DNA from: Bordetella parapertussis
Lineage (GTDB): Bacteria > Pseudomonadota > Gammaproteobacteria > Burkholderiales > Burkholderiaceae_C
DNA length: 5,261 nt
Assembly: GCA_945875935.1 (NCBI GenBank)
Contig: CAMCNE010000133.1
Location: 1 to 5,261, forward strand
Reading direction: 5' to 3'
In this document: positions 1 through 5,261 of the stretch, one piece after another
Position numbering within the stretch: position 1 is the first letter of the stretch
How the letters are laid out: each line of letters starts with the position of its first letter
The notes under the pieces: model-generated
The model's database searches: none
What the model saw: the letters and a program-made list of their open reading frames with translations, nothing else
What the model was told of the DNA's origin: nothing
Translations under genes and position numbers: made by a program

Positions 1-37
1 GCGCTTTGCGAGCTACTGGCGAGCCGCCGAGATCGGC

Positions 38-62
38 CTTTGAGGGGCTGCGTGCCTCAAAG
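38..62 (-). repeat. Inverted repeat over the PIN-PhoH stop codon
   Basis: CTTTGAGG (38-45) and CCTCAAAG (55-62) form a perfect 8-bp stem with a 9-nt loop. Read on the minus strand, the 5' arm contains the TGA stop codon (59-57). No run of U follows, so it is not a standard intrinsic terminator. It could stabilise the 3' end of the mRNA or be fortuitous. Confidence 0.4.
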
Positions 63-1709
63 CACCTCGCTGGCGAAGTCAGCCAGCCGCGAGCGTTCAC
101 CGCGCGCCAGCGTCACATGGCCGCTGTGCGGCCAGCCCTTGAATCGGTCCACCGCATAGGTCAGGCCCGAGCTGCCTTCGGTCAGATAGGGCGTGTCGAT
201 CTGCGCCAGGTTGCCCAGGCAGACGATCTTGGTGCCCGGACCGGCGCGGGTGATCAGCGTCTTCATCTGCTTGGGCGTGAGGTTTTGCGCCTCATCGATG
301 AGCACGAACTTGTTGAGGAAGGTGCGCCCGCGCATGAAGTTCAAGCTCTTGATCTTGATCTTGCTGCGCACCAGATCGTTGGTGGCCGCGCGCCCCCATT
401 CGCCGGCGCCGCCGTCGGTCTTGGACAGCACCTCAAGGTTGTCATCGAGCGCGCCCATCCACGGGCCCATCTTTTCTTCCTCGGTGCCGGGCAGAAAGCC
501 GATGTCTTCGCCCACCGGCACGGTCACGCGGGTGACGATGATCTCGGTGTAGCGGCGATCGTCCATCACCTGGCTGAGTCCTGCTGCCAGCGTCATCAGC
601 GTCTTGCCGGTGCCCGCCGTACCGGTCAGCGTGATGAAGTCGCACTCCGGGTCCATCAGCAAGTTGAGCGCGAAGTTCTGCTCGCGGTTGCGTGCGGTCA
701 CGCCCCACACCGCGTTCTTGGCATGGGTGTATTCGCGCAGCGTGCGCAGCACCGCCGTCTTGCCGGTGATCTCGGTGACCTTGGCGTGCAGCGGCGCGGC
801 GCCGGGCGCTTCGAGGTAGACGAACTGGTTGATCAGCAGCGCCGGCACCATGGGCCCGCTGATGCGGTAATAGGTGAAGCCGCCTTGGTTCCAGCTTTCC
901 ATGGTCTTGCCATGGCTGTCCCAGAAGTCGCTGGGCAACTGCAGCACGCCGGTGTAGAGCAGGTCGCCGTCTTCGAGCGTCTTGTCGTTGAAGTAGTCCT
1001 CGGCCGGCAGACCCAGCGCACGCGCCTTGATGCGCATGTTGATGTCTTTCGACACCAGCACCACCGTGCGGCCGGGTTGCTGCTCGCGCAATGCCTGCAC
1101 CACGCCCAGGATCTGGTTGTCTGCCTTGCCCTGCGGCAAGCCGGCCGGCAAGGTCACGTTCACCAGATTGGTCTGGAAGAACAGCTTGCCAGTGGCTTCG
1201 CGGTGACCGGTGCGCGACAGCGCCAGCCCTTCGCTCATGCCGTTGATGTCGCGCGACGTCATGTGGGCGGCCAAGGCGTCGAGGTCGCGGCTGACCTGGC
1301 GTGCATTGCGCGCCACCTCGGTCATGCCCTTTTTGTGACCGTCGAGTTCCTCGAGCGTGATCATGGGCAGGTAGATGTCGTGCTCGTCAAACCTGAACAA
1401 ACTCATCGGGTCATGCATCAGCACGTTGGTATCTAGCACGAACAGCTTGGCCGGGCCGGTGCCGCGAGGCTTGGGCGCGCGAACCTTGGCCTCAGGGCGC
1501 TGCGCGGATGCGGGCTTCACCGGCGCTTGTGCTGCCGCCGCACGATGTGTCAGGGAGGTGTCTGCGGTTTGCAACTCGGCAACCAATGCCGGTTCAACAG
1601 ACTTGTGGGTTGGCGCCGATCGCTTGTTCGGCTTGGGCGCGACTTGGGTCTCAAAGTCGACCACGGACAACTGGGCGGCACGTTTTGCAGGCGGCTTGGG
1701 AAGTGGCAT
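57..1709 (-). CDS. PIN-PhoH family ATPase (PhoH2/YlaK type), predicted RNase/RNA helicase
   Basis: The 550-residue protein joins an N-terminal PIN nuclease domain to a C-terminal PhoH P-loop ATPase domain. Residues 1-85 are rich in Pro, Ala and Lys and look disordered. The PIN domain (about 88-240) opens with FVLDTNVLMHD, with D93 as the likely first metal ligand; E120/E121, D197 and D222 are candidates for the other acidic positions. The ATPase part has Walker A GTAGTGKT (363-370) and Walker B FVLIDEAQN (468-476, D472/E473), and ends in the family-like GERSRLADFASEVL. PIN-PhoH proteins of mycobacteria are known as ATP-dependent RNA-unwinding RNases; applying that here is inference. It is probably cytoplasmic, since no signal peptide or membrane segment is seen. 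ATG at 1709 is chosen because MPLPKPPAKRAA resembles the usual N-terminus of Burkholderiales homologues. No clear Shine-Dalgarno sequence precedes it. A strong terminator hairpin lies 26 nt upstream. The domain call is firm; the substrate is unknown. Confidence 0.93.
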   Translation of the reverse strand: MPLPKPPAKRAAQLSVVDFETQVAPKPNKRSAPTHKSVEPALVAELQTADTSLTHRAAAAQAPVKPASAQRPEAKVRAPKPRGTGPAKLFVLDTNVLMHDPMSLFRFDEHDIYLPMITLEELDGHKKGMTEVARNARQVSRDLDALAAHMTSRDINGMSEGLALSRTGHREATGKLFFQTNLVNVTLPAGLPQGKADNQILGVVQALREQQPGRTVVLVSKDINMRIKARALGLPAEDYFNDKTLEDGDLLYTGVLQLPSDFWDSHGKTMESWNQGGFTYYRISGPMVPALLINQFVYLEAPGAAPLHAKVTEITGKTAVLRTLREYTHAKNAVWGVTARNREQNFALNLLMDPECDFITLTGTAGTGKTLMTLAAGLSQVMDDRRYTEIIVTRVTVPVGEDIGFLPGTEEEKMGPWMGALDDNLEVLSKTDGGAGEWGRAATNDLVRSKIKIKSLNFMRGRTFLNKFVLIDEAQNLTPKQMKTLITRAGPGTKIVCLGNLAQIDTPYLTEGSSGLTYAVDRFKGWPHSGHVTLARGERSRLADFASEVL

Positions 1710-1735
1710 GGGGTGGTGCAACGTTGGATGAGCTG

Positions 1736-1771
1736 AAAAACAAAAAAGCCGCACGGAACCGAGTGCGGCTT
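1736..1771 (-). terminator. Strong intrinsic terminator in the leader of the PIN-PhoH gene
   Basis: On the minus strand AAGCCGCAC (1771-1763) and GTGCGGCTT (1754-1746) make a perfect 9-bp GC-rich stem with an 8-nt loop. It is followed at once by a U-rich tract, TTTTTTGTTTTT (1747-1736). The tract ends 26 nt before the ATG of the downstream gene on the same strand, an unusual place for a plain terminator. It may end readthrough from bcp, end a short RNA, or act as an attenuator. The hairpin is certain from sequence; its role is inferred. Confidence 0.7.
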
Positions 1772-1811
1772 GGGATGACTTCGTGCGGGTTTGGGCGACC
1801 AAGCATGAAAC

Positions 1812-1840
1812 ATTATGCACACGCGATCGCGACAGATGGC
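1812..1840 (-). promoter_or_regulatory. Candidate promoter upstream of PIN-PhoH gene
   Basis: The minus strand has CATAAT (1817-1812), five of six matches to the -10 consensus, in otherwise GC-rich sequence. At 17 bp upstream the hexamer is GCCATC, a poor -35 match. The spacer holds the perfect palindrome CGCGATCGCG (1822-1831), which could be an operator or an AT/GC context accident. Transcription would begin near 1805 and run into the terminator hairpin at 1771-1736. The call is weak because of the -35. Confidence 0.3.
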
Positions 1841-1878
1841 TCGCTCCGGCCGACCCCACACACGCTGCGATCGGGCGC

Positions 1879-1905
1879 AAAAAAGCCGGCGATGCAGCCG
1901 GCTTT
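1879..1905 (-). terminator. Intrinsic terminator of bcp
   Basis: On the minus strand AAAGCCGGC (1905-1897) and GCCGGCTTT (1890-1882) form a perfect 9-bp stem with a 6-nt loop. A run of six U (1884-1879) follows, overlapping the stem foot. It starts 31 nt after the bcp stop codon, the expected place. The plus strand also carries a T-rich stretch after the stem, so it may work in both directions, though no plus-strand gene ends here. Confidence 0.82.
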
Positions 1906-1917
1906 GTTTTGAGTTTT

Positions 1918-1931
1918 GCGGCACGTGCCGC
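1918..1931. repeat. 14-bp perfect palindrome downstream of bcp
   Basis: GCGGCACGTGCCGC equals its own reverse complement over all 14 bases and has a CACGTG core. It lies 5 bp beyond the bcp stop codon and 12 bp before the bcp terminator stem. In RNA it could fold as a 5-bp stem with a 4-nt loop; as DNA it could be a dimer binding site. No function can be assigned. Confidence 0.5.
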
Positions 1932-1936
1932 GCGGA

Positions 1937-2413
1937 TCAAGCCTCTTTGGTGAGTGCCTCAGCGGCCTTGAGAACTTCTTCGACATGACCCGCAACCTTG
2001 AGGCCGCGCCACTCGCCACGAAGCACGCCCGAGCCGTCAATCAGGAAGGTGCTGCGCTCAATGCCCTTGACCTTCTTGCCGTACATGATCTTGTTCTTGA
2101 CCACGCCAAACATGTGGCACAGCTTTTCTTCGGTGTCGGCGATCAGCTCGAAGGGCAGTTCGAGGTTTTGCTTGAACTTGTCATGCGACGTCATGTTGTC
2201 GCGAGACACACCGAACACCACCGCGCCGGCTTTCAGGAACTGCTTGTGGTGATCACGGAACTGCATCGCCTCGGTCGTGCAGCCTGGGGTGTTGTCCTTG
2301 GGGTAGAAATACAGGACCACCGTCTTGTTCGCATACGCCTGAGGCGTGAACTTCACCCCTCCGGTGGCGAAAGCTTCAAATTCTGGAAGGGGCTTGTTCA
2401 GTGCTGGCGTCAT
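1937..2413 (-). CDS. bcp: Thioredoxin-dependent thiol peroxidase, Bcp/PrxQ family peroxiredoxin
   Basis: The 158-residue protein reduces hydrogen peroxide and organic hydroperoxides through a reactive cysteine in the cytoplasm. The peroxiredoxin fold is complete, with VVLYFYPKDNTPGCTTE (32-48) holding the peroxidatic C45 in the TPGCT motif. It is followed by GVSRDN (68-73), ADTEEKLCHMFGV (92-104) and STFLIDGSGVLRGEW (121-135). The length matches E. coli Bcp (about 156). As I recall the E. coli protein, the resolving cysteine is C50; here residue 50 is Met, and the only other cysteine is C99. This marks a 1-Cys-type Bcp, a known subgroup. ATG at 2413 aligns the N-terminus with the family, though no clear Shine-Dalgarno sequence is seen. 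The gene has its own TATAAT box upstream and an intrinsic terminator downstream, so it is likely transcribed alone. Confidence 0.95.
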   Translation of the reverse strand: MTPALNKPLPEFEAFATGGVKFTPQAYANKTVVLYFYPKDNTPGCTTEAMQFRDHHKQFLKAGAVVFGVSRDNMTSHDKFKQNLELPFELIADTEEKLCHMFGVVKNKIMYGKKVKGIERSTFLIDGSGVLRGEWRGLKVAGHVEEVLKAAEALTKEA

Positions 2414-2453
2414 GGATTTTCAAGGGGAATCGCCAGCGCGGGCGGAAGCCGGA

Positions 2454-2480
2454 ATTATACGGGCTGCTCAGGCCGCTCAA
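2454..2480 (-). promoter_or_regulatory. Candidate sigma-70 promoter of bcp
   Basis: The minus strand has a perfect -10 box TATAAT (2459-2454) in the gap between the Mth938-like gene and bcp. TTGAGC (2480-2475), four of six matches to the -35 box, lies 15 bp upstream, shorter than the ideal 17. Transcription would start near 2447, giving a leader of about 34 nt before the bcp ATG. Confidence 0.55.
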
Positions 2481-2481
2481 G

Positions 2482-2508
2482 GGGTTGAAATTTGAACGGT
2501 GTCAACCC
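2482..2508 (-). repeat. Inverted repeat over the Mth938-like gene stop codon
   Basis: GGGTTGA (2482-2488) and TCAACCC (2502-2508) are perfect 7-bp inverted arms around a 13-nt loop. On the minus strand the 5' arm contains the TGA stop codon (2504-2502). No U-tract follows, so it is at best a weak or Rho-assisted 3' end. The putative bcp -35 box begins right after it. Confidence 0.35.
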
Positions 2509-2882
2509 TCGAAAAGCAAGGCGGCCAGCACGGCACGGCCTTCGGCGAGCAGCACGTTGTAGGTGCGGCAGGCCGCCGCCGTGTCCATGGTTTCGATGCC
2601 GATGCGCTTGTCGATCAGCGGCCGCAGGCACGCTGCGGGCGGAAAGCGAAAACGCGAGCCGCTGCCAAAGATGATCAGCTCCGGCTCGTGGGCCGCCAGC
2701 TCGGCGAAGTGCTCGGCGCTCAGCAGCTCAAAGCCTTGGGCAGACCACGGGGACACCAAACCCTTCCAGGGGACCACGACATTCGCGGTGTGTGTGACGC
2801 CATTGACCACCACGCCGGCCGCGCCGTGGCGTGCGATCGCGTTGGTGCCTTCGATGCGTTCTGCGTGCAGTTTCAAGCTCAT
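2502..2882 (-). CDS. Mth938-like domain (DUF498, COG3737) protein, function unknown
   Basis: This 126-residue protein fits the small Mth938/Xcc1710-like fold family. Visible family features are VNGVTHTANVVVPWKG (26-41), LIIFGSGSRFRFP (69-81) and the conserved segment GIETMDTAAACRTYNVLLAEGR (95-116, including C105). A relative in animals is the mitochondrial complex I assembly factor NDUFAF3; the bacterial role is not established. No signal peptide, membrane helix or catalytic motif is apparent. ATG at 2882 is chosen because MSLKLHAERI starts just before the domain; GGAG lies only 3 nt upstream of it, a tight spacing. The frame stays open much further upstream, but that part runs antisense through the aminotransferase gene. 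It diverges from alaA, with overlapping -10-like boxes between them, and precedes bcp on the same strand. Confidence 0.88.
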   Translation of the reverse strand: MSLKLHAERIEGTNAIARHGAAGVVVNGVTHTANVVVPWKGLVSPWSAQGFELLSAEHFAELAAHEPELIIFGSGSRFRFPPAACLRPLIDKRIGIETMDTAAACRTYNVLLAEGRAVLAALLFEG

Positions 2883-2909
2883 CGACTCCAGGGGCGTGCG
2901 GCGTAAAAT
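2882..2909 (+). promoter_or_regulatory. Candidate promoter of the alaA-hom unit
   Basis: TAAAAT (2904-2909) matches five of six -10 positions, and TCGACT (2882-2887) matches four of six -35 positions with a 16-bp spacer. Transcription would start near 2916, about 36 nt before the TTG start at 2952, leaving room for its Shine-Dalgarno sequence. The -35 box overlaps the start codon of the divergent gene. Confidence 0.4.
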
Positions 2910-2913
2910 TGTA
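2908..2913 (-). promoter_or_regulatory. Candidate -10 box of the Mth938-like gene
   Basis: The minus strand reads TACAAT (2913-2908), five of six matches to TATAAT, about 26 bp upstream of the ATG at 2882. No good -35 box is seen at 17 bp. It overlaps the plus-strand TAAAAT box by two bases, so polymerase could not sit on both at once. Confidence 0.25.
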
Positions 2914-2941
2914 GGCTTCGCGTCGCGATGGCGCGGTGTGT

Positions 2942-2945
2942 GGAG
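2942..2945 (+). promoter_or_regulatory. Ribosome binding site fixing the alaA start
   Basis: GGAG ends 6 nt before the TTG at 2952, ideal spacing. The earlier in-frame ATG (2928) and GTG (2940) have no comparable site. This decides the start of the aminotransferase in favour of TTG. Confidence 0.65.
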
Positions 2946-2951
2946 ATCCCT

Positions 2952-4178
2952 TTGAAAGCTGTCAGCAAGTCGAGCAAGCTCGCCAACGTGTGCTACGACA
3001 TCCGTGGTCCGGTGCTGGACAAGGCCAGGCAGATGGAAGAAGAGGGGCAAAAGGTCATCAAACTCAACATCGGCAATCTGGCGGTGTTCGGCCTGGAGCC
3101 ACCCGAAGAGATCGTGCAGGACATGATCCGCAACCTGCCGCACAGCGCCGGCTATACCGACAGCAAGGGTCTGTTCGCTCCGCGCAAGGCGGTGGTGCAC
3201 TACATGCAGGAAAAGCACGTTCGCGGCGTCACCGTCGATGACGTGTTCCTGGGCAATGGCGCTTCCGAGCTCATCACCATGAGCATGAACGGCTTGCTCA
3301 ACGACGGCGATGAGGTGCTGGTGCCGGCACCCGACTACCCGCTGTGGACGGCGTCGGTGGTGCTGTCTGGCGGCAAGGCCGTTCACTATCTGTGCGACGA
3401 GCAATCTGGCTGGTACCCCGACATTGCTGACATCCGCAGCAAGATCACGCCACGCACACGGGCCATCGTGATCATCAATCCGAACAACCCGACGGGCGCG
3501 CTGTATCCCGATAGCGTGCTGCTCGAGATCGTCGAGGTCGCGCGCGAACACCAGCTCATCGTGTTCGCCGACGAGATCTACGACAAGACGCTGTTCGACG
3601 GTGCGACCCACACCAGCATCGCCTCGCTGGCTGACGATGTGTTCTTTGTCACCTTCAACGGCCTGAGCAAGAACTACCGCTCATGCGGCTACCGCGCCGG
3701 CTGGATGGTGGTGTCGGGTGCCAAGGCCAGCGCCACCGATTACATCGAAGGCCTGAACATGCTGGCGTCGATGCGGCTGTGCTCCAACACGCCAGGGCAA
3801 CTGGCGATCCAGACGGCGCTCGGTGGTTACCAAAGCATTCGCGATCTGGTGGCTCCGGGCGGCCGCCTGTGCCGGCAGCGCGATCTGGCCTACGAGCTGC
3901 TGAGCCAGATTCCCGGTGTCAGTGTGGTCAAGCCCAAGGCCGCGCTCTACATGTTTCCCCGGCTCGATCCCGAGATGTATCCGATTGCCGATGACCAGCA
4001 GTTTGCCTACGAACTGCTGGCGGCCGAGAAGGTGCTGATCGTGCAGGGCAGTGGCTTCAACTGGCCGCAGTCGGATCACTTCCGGCTGGTGTTTCTGCCG
4101 AATTCAGATGATCTTGCCGAGGCGATCCGTCGCATCGCGCACTTCCTCGAGCAATACCGAAAGCGCCACGCCAAGTGA
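2952..4178 (+). CDS. alaA: Alanine transaminase, AlaA-type PLP aminotransferase
   Basis: The 408-residue class I/II aminotransferase probably moves an amino group from glutamate to pyruvate to make alanine. From memory it closely resembles E. coli AlaA (YfbQ, 405 residues): SSKLANVCYDIRGPVL (7-22), IGNLAVFG, VPAPDYPLWTA (124-134), GWMVVSG and MLASMRLCSNTPGQ (270-283). PLP-site residues are visible: GNGASE (101-106), INPNNPTG (175-182), FADEIYDK (205-212, D207 and Y210), the Schiff-base K240 in GLSKNYR, R248 in GYRAGW, and the carboxylate-binding R378 in DHFRLVFLP. TTG at 2952 is preferred over ATG at 2928 because it has GGAG 6 nt upstream and aligns with the E. coli N-terminus; ATG at 2928 would add eight residues. 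hom follows after 76 bp. AlaC is the main alternative name, but the sequence looks nearer to AlaA. Confidence 0.93.
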   Translation: MKAVSKSSKLANVCYDIRGPVLDKARQMEEEGQKVIKLNIGNLAVFGLEPPEEIVQDMIRNLPHSAGYTDSKGLFAPRKAVVHYMQEKHVRGVTVDDVFLGNGASELITMSMNGLLNDGDEVLVPAPDYPLWTASVVLSGGKAVHYLCDEQSGWYPDIADIRSKITPRTRAIVIINPNNPTGALYPDSVLLEIVEVAREHQLIVFADEIYDKTLFDGATHTSIASLADDVFFVTFNGLSKNYRSCGYRAGWMVVSGAKASATDYIEGLNMLASMRLCSNTPGQLAIQTALGGYQSIRDLVAPGGRLCRQRDLAYELLSQIPGVSVVKPKAALYMFPRLDPEMYPIADDQQFAYELLAAEKVLIVQGSGFNWPQSDHFRLVFLPNSDDLAEAIRRIAHFLEQYRKRHAK

Positions 4179-4254
4179 GCTTTTTGCGGCTGGCGCCCGA
4201 CGCAGCTGTCTTCCCATTCACCCGAACCGCAACGGCCTTGTGCCCACACCTTTC
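4179..4254 (+). other. Short alaA-hom intergenic gap
   Basis: These 76 bp show no intrinsic terminator, no convincing -10/-35 pair and no leader peptide. Readthrough from alaA into hom is therefore likely. There is no clear Shine-Dalgarno sequence in front of the hom ATG. Confidence 0.5.
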
Positions 4255-5261
4255 ATGAATCCGATTCGAGTTGGCCTTTTGGGCGCAGGCACCGTGGGCA
4301 GTGGCACTTTCAACGTGCTGCGCCGCAACCAGGAAGAAATCCAGCGTCGCGCCGGACGCGGCATCGAAATCACCATGGTCGCCGACCTCGACACCGCGCG
4401 CGCCCGTGCGGTGGTGGGCGACGGCGTCAAGGTGGTGGCCGATGCGCGCGAGGTTGTCAGCCACCCCGACATCGACATCGTGGTCGAGCTGATCGGCGGC
4501 TACGGCATCGCGCGCACCCTGGTGCTCGAAGCCATTGCGGCCGGCAAGCACGTGGTCACCGCGAACAAGGCGCTGCTGGCCGTGCATGGCACCGAGATCT
4601 TTGCGGCAGCCCGTGAAAAAGGCGTGGTCGTGGCCTTCGAGGCCGCGGTGGCCGGTGGCATTCCGATCATCAAGGCGCTGCGCGAAGGCCTCACCGCCAA
4701 TCGCATCCAGTGGATCGCCGGGATCATCAACGGCACCACCAATTTCATCTTGTCGGAGATGCGCGCCAAGGGCCTCGATTTCGGCGTGGTGCTCAAACAA
4801 GCGCAGGCACTCGGTTACGCCGAAGCCGACCCGACCTTTGACATCGAAGGCATCGACGCGGCGCACAAGCTCGCGCTGATGAGCGCCATCGCGTTTGGCG
4901 TGCCGGTGCAGTTCGACAGCGCGCACGTCGAAGGCATCACCGCTTTGCAGGCTGCCGACATCGGCTACGCCGAGCACCTGGGCTACCGCATCAAGCTGCT
5001 GGGCATCACCAAGCGGCGCGATGACGCTGGCGGTATCGAGCTGCGGGTGCACCCAACGCTGGTGCCATCGAAGCGGCTGATCGCCAACGTCGAAGGCGCC
5101 ATGAACGCGGTGATGGTGCAAGGCGATGCGGTGGGCAGCACGCTGTACTACGGCAAGGGCGCAGGCTCCGAGCCGACCGCCTCGGCGGTGATCGCCGATC
5201 TGGTCGACATCACCCGGCTGCACACCGCTGACCCGCATCACCGCGTGCCGCATCTGGCGTT
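4255..5261 (+). CDS. hom: Homoserine dehydrogenase (3'-truncated by window edge)
   Basis: The protein reduces L-aspartate 4-semialdehyde to L-homoserine with NAD(P)H, the branch step towards threonine and methionine, in the cytoplasm. The first 335 residues are present. The Rossmann motif GLLGAGTVGSGT (7-18) is followed by VVTANKALL (100-108) with K105, and FEAAVAGGIPII (128-139). The substrate domain has GIINGTTNFIL (156-166). The family signature runs from A183 to K205, including DPTFDIEGID, with D201 and K205 matching the catalytic Asp/Lys pair known in yeast. GKGAGSEPTASAV (300-312) closes the catalytic part. About 100 residues are missing at the window end compared with the usual 430-440, including the expected C-terminal ACT domain for threonine feedback. 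ATG at 4255 gives the typical short N-terminus before the Rossmann strand; an in-frame GTG at 4240 is less likely. It probably shares a transcript with alaA; thrC often follows hom in related genomes, an untested expectation here. Confidence 0.95.
   Translation, partial: MNPIRVGLLGAGTVGSGTFNVLRRNQEEIQRRAGRGIEITMVADLDTARARAVVGDGVKVVADAREVVSHPDIDIVVELIGGYGIARTLVLEAIAAGKHVVTANKALLAVHGTEIFAAAREKGVVVAFEAAVAGGIPIIKALREGLTANRIQWIAGIINGTTNFILSEMRAKGLDFGVVLKQAQALGYAEADPTFDIEGIDAAHKLALMSAIAFGVPVQFDSAHVEGITALQAADIGYAEHLGYRIKLLGITKRRDDAGGIELRVHPTLVPSKRLIANVEGAMNAVMVQGDAVGSTLYYGKGAGSEPTASAVIADLVDITRLHTADPHHRVPHLA

Larger units (their letters stand above)
1710..1936 (-). other. bcp / PIN-PhoH intergenic region, regulatory or small-RNA candidate
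   Basis: This 227-bp gap holds no recognisable protein gene, although the frames stay open because of high GC. In minus-strand order it contains a 14-bp palindrome (1931-1918), the bcp terminator (1905-1879), a CATAAT box beside a 10-bp palindrome (1831-1812), the segment CCGCACG (1788-1782) and a second terminator hairpin (1771-1736). The hairpin 3' arm can pair either with its own 5' arm or with the upstream CCGCACG. The layout suggests a regulated leader or a short transcript of about 70 nt. Confidence 0.45.

Noticed and set aside
6..1436. A 476-codon open frame on the plus strand opposite the PIN-PhoH gene
   Set aside because: It lies fully antisense to a gene with clear PIN and Walker motifs, and its translation is rich in His, Gln, Arg and Ala as expected from a GC-rich shadow frame.
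1710..1940. An in-frame 77-codon upstream extension of the PIN-PhoH gene
   Set aside because: It would run through two intrinsic terminator hairpins and overlap the bcp stop codon, and it resembles no known N-terminus.
2928..2951. ATG at 2928 as the alaA start
   Set aside because: It has no Shine-Dalgarno sequence, and the extra residues MARCVEIP do not fit the family N-terminus, while TTG at 2952 has both.
2883..3611. An upstream extension of the Mth938-like gene frame on the minus strand
   Set aside because: It is antisense to conserved parts of the aminotransferase, and the domain is complete from the ATG at 2882.
4240..4254. In-frame GTG at 4240 as an earlier hom start
   Set aside because: There is no ribosome binding site, and the added residues VPTPF are not expected before the Rossmann strand.
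4057..5253. A 398-codon open frame on the minus strand opposite alaA and hom
   Set aside because: It is antisense to the conserved homoserine dehydrogenase signature and has shadow-frame composition.
1..5261. Mobile elements, CRISPR arrays, tRNA or rRNA genes, toxin-antitoxin pair
   Set aside because: No transposase, spaced direct repeats or cloverleaf-like segment was seen; the PIN domain is fused to PhoH rather than being a VapC-like toxin, and no antitoxin gene such as that upstream of mycobacterial phoH2 is recognisable.

Overview
The window comes from a GC-rich bacterial chromosome. Gene content and protein style point to a betaproteobacterium of the order Burkholderiales, probably close to the Comamonadaceae. 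This is an inference from recognising the proteins, not from a database search. It holds five recognisable housekeeping genes and no trace of phage, transposon, CRISPR, tRNA or rRNA.

Layout: three genes lie on the minus strand, reading leftwards from about 2880. They are a small Mth938-like (DUF498) protein (2502-2882), the peroxiredoxin Bcp/PrxQ (1937-2413) and a PIN-PhoH ATPase (57-1709). Two genes lie on the plus strand, reading rightwards. They are an AlaA-type alanine/glutamate aminotransferase (2952-4178, probably starting at TTG) and homoserine dehydrogenase (4255 onward, cut by the window edge before its C-terminal ACT domain). The two directions diverge from a short region at about 2883-2951, where -10-like boxes for the opposing genes overlap.

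How the genes relate: alaA and hom are 76 bp apart on the same strand with no visible terminator, so they probably form an amino-acid biosynthesis unit (alanine; the threonine/methionine branch). bcp has its own TATAAT box and a strong intrinsic terminator, so it looks like a single-gene unit for peroxide detoxification. The PIN-PhoH protein is a predicted RNase/RNA-helicase-like ATPase.

The least ordinary stretch is the 227-bp gap between bcp and the PIN-PhoH gene. It contains a 14-bp perfect palindrome, the bcp terminator and a promoter-like CATAAT box next to a 10-bp palindrome. It also contains a second strong terminator hairpin only 26 nt before the PIN-PhoH start codon. An upstream segment could pair with one arm of that second hairpin instead, which is the architecture of a transcription attenuator or of a short (~70 nt) RNA gene. 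No clearly new multi-gene system is visible.
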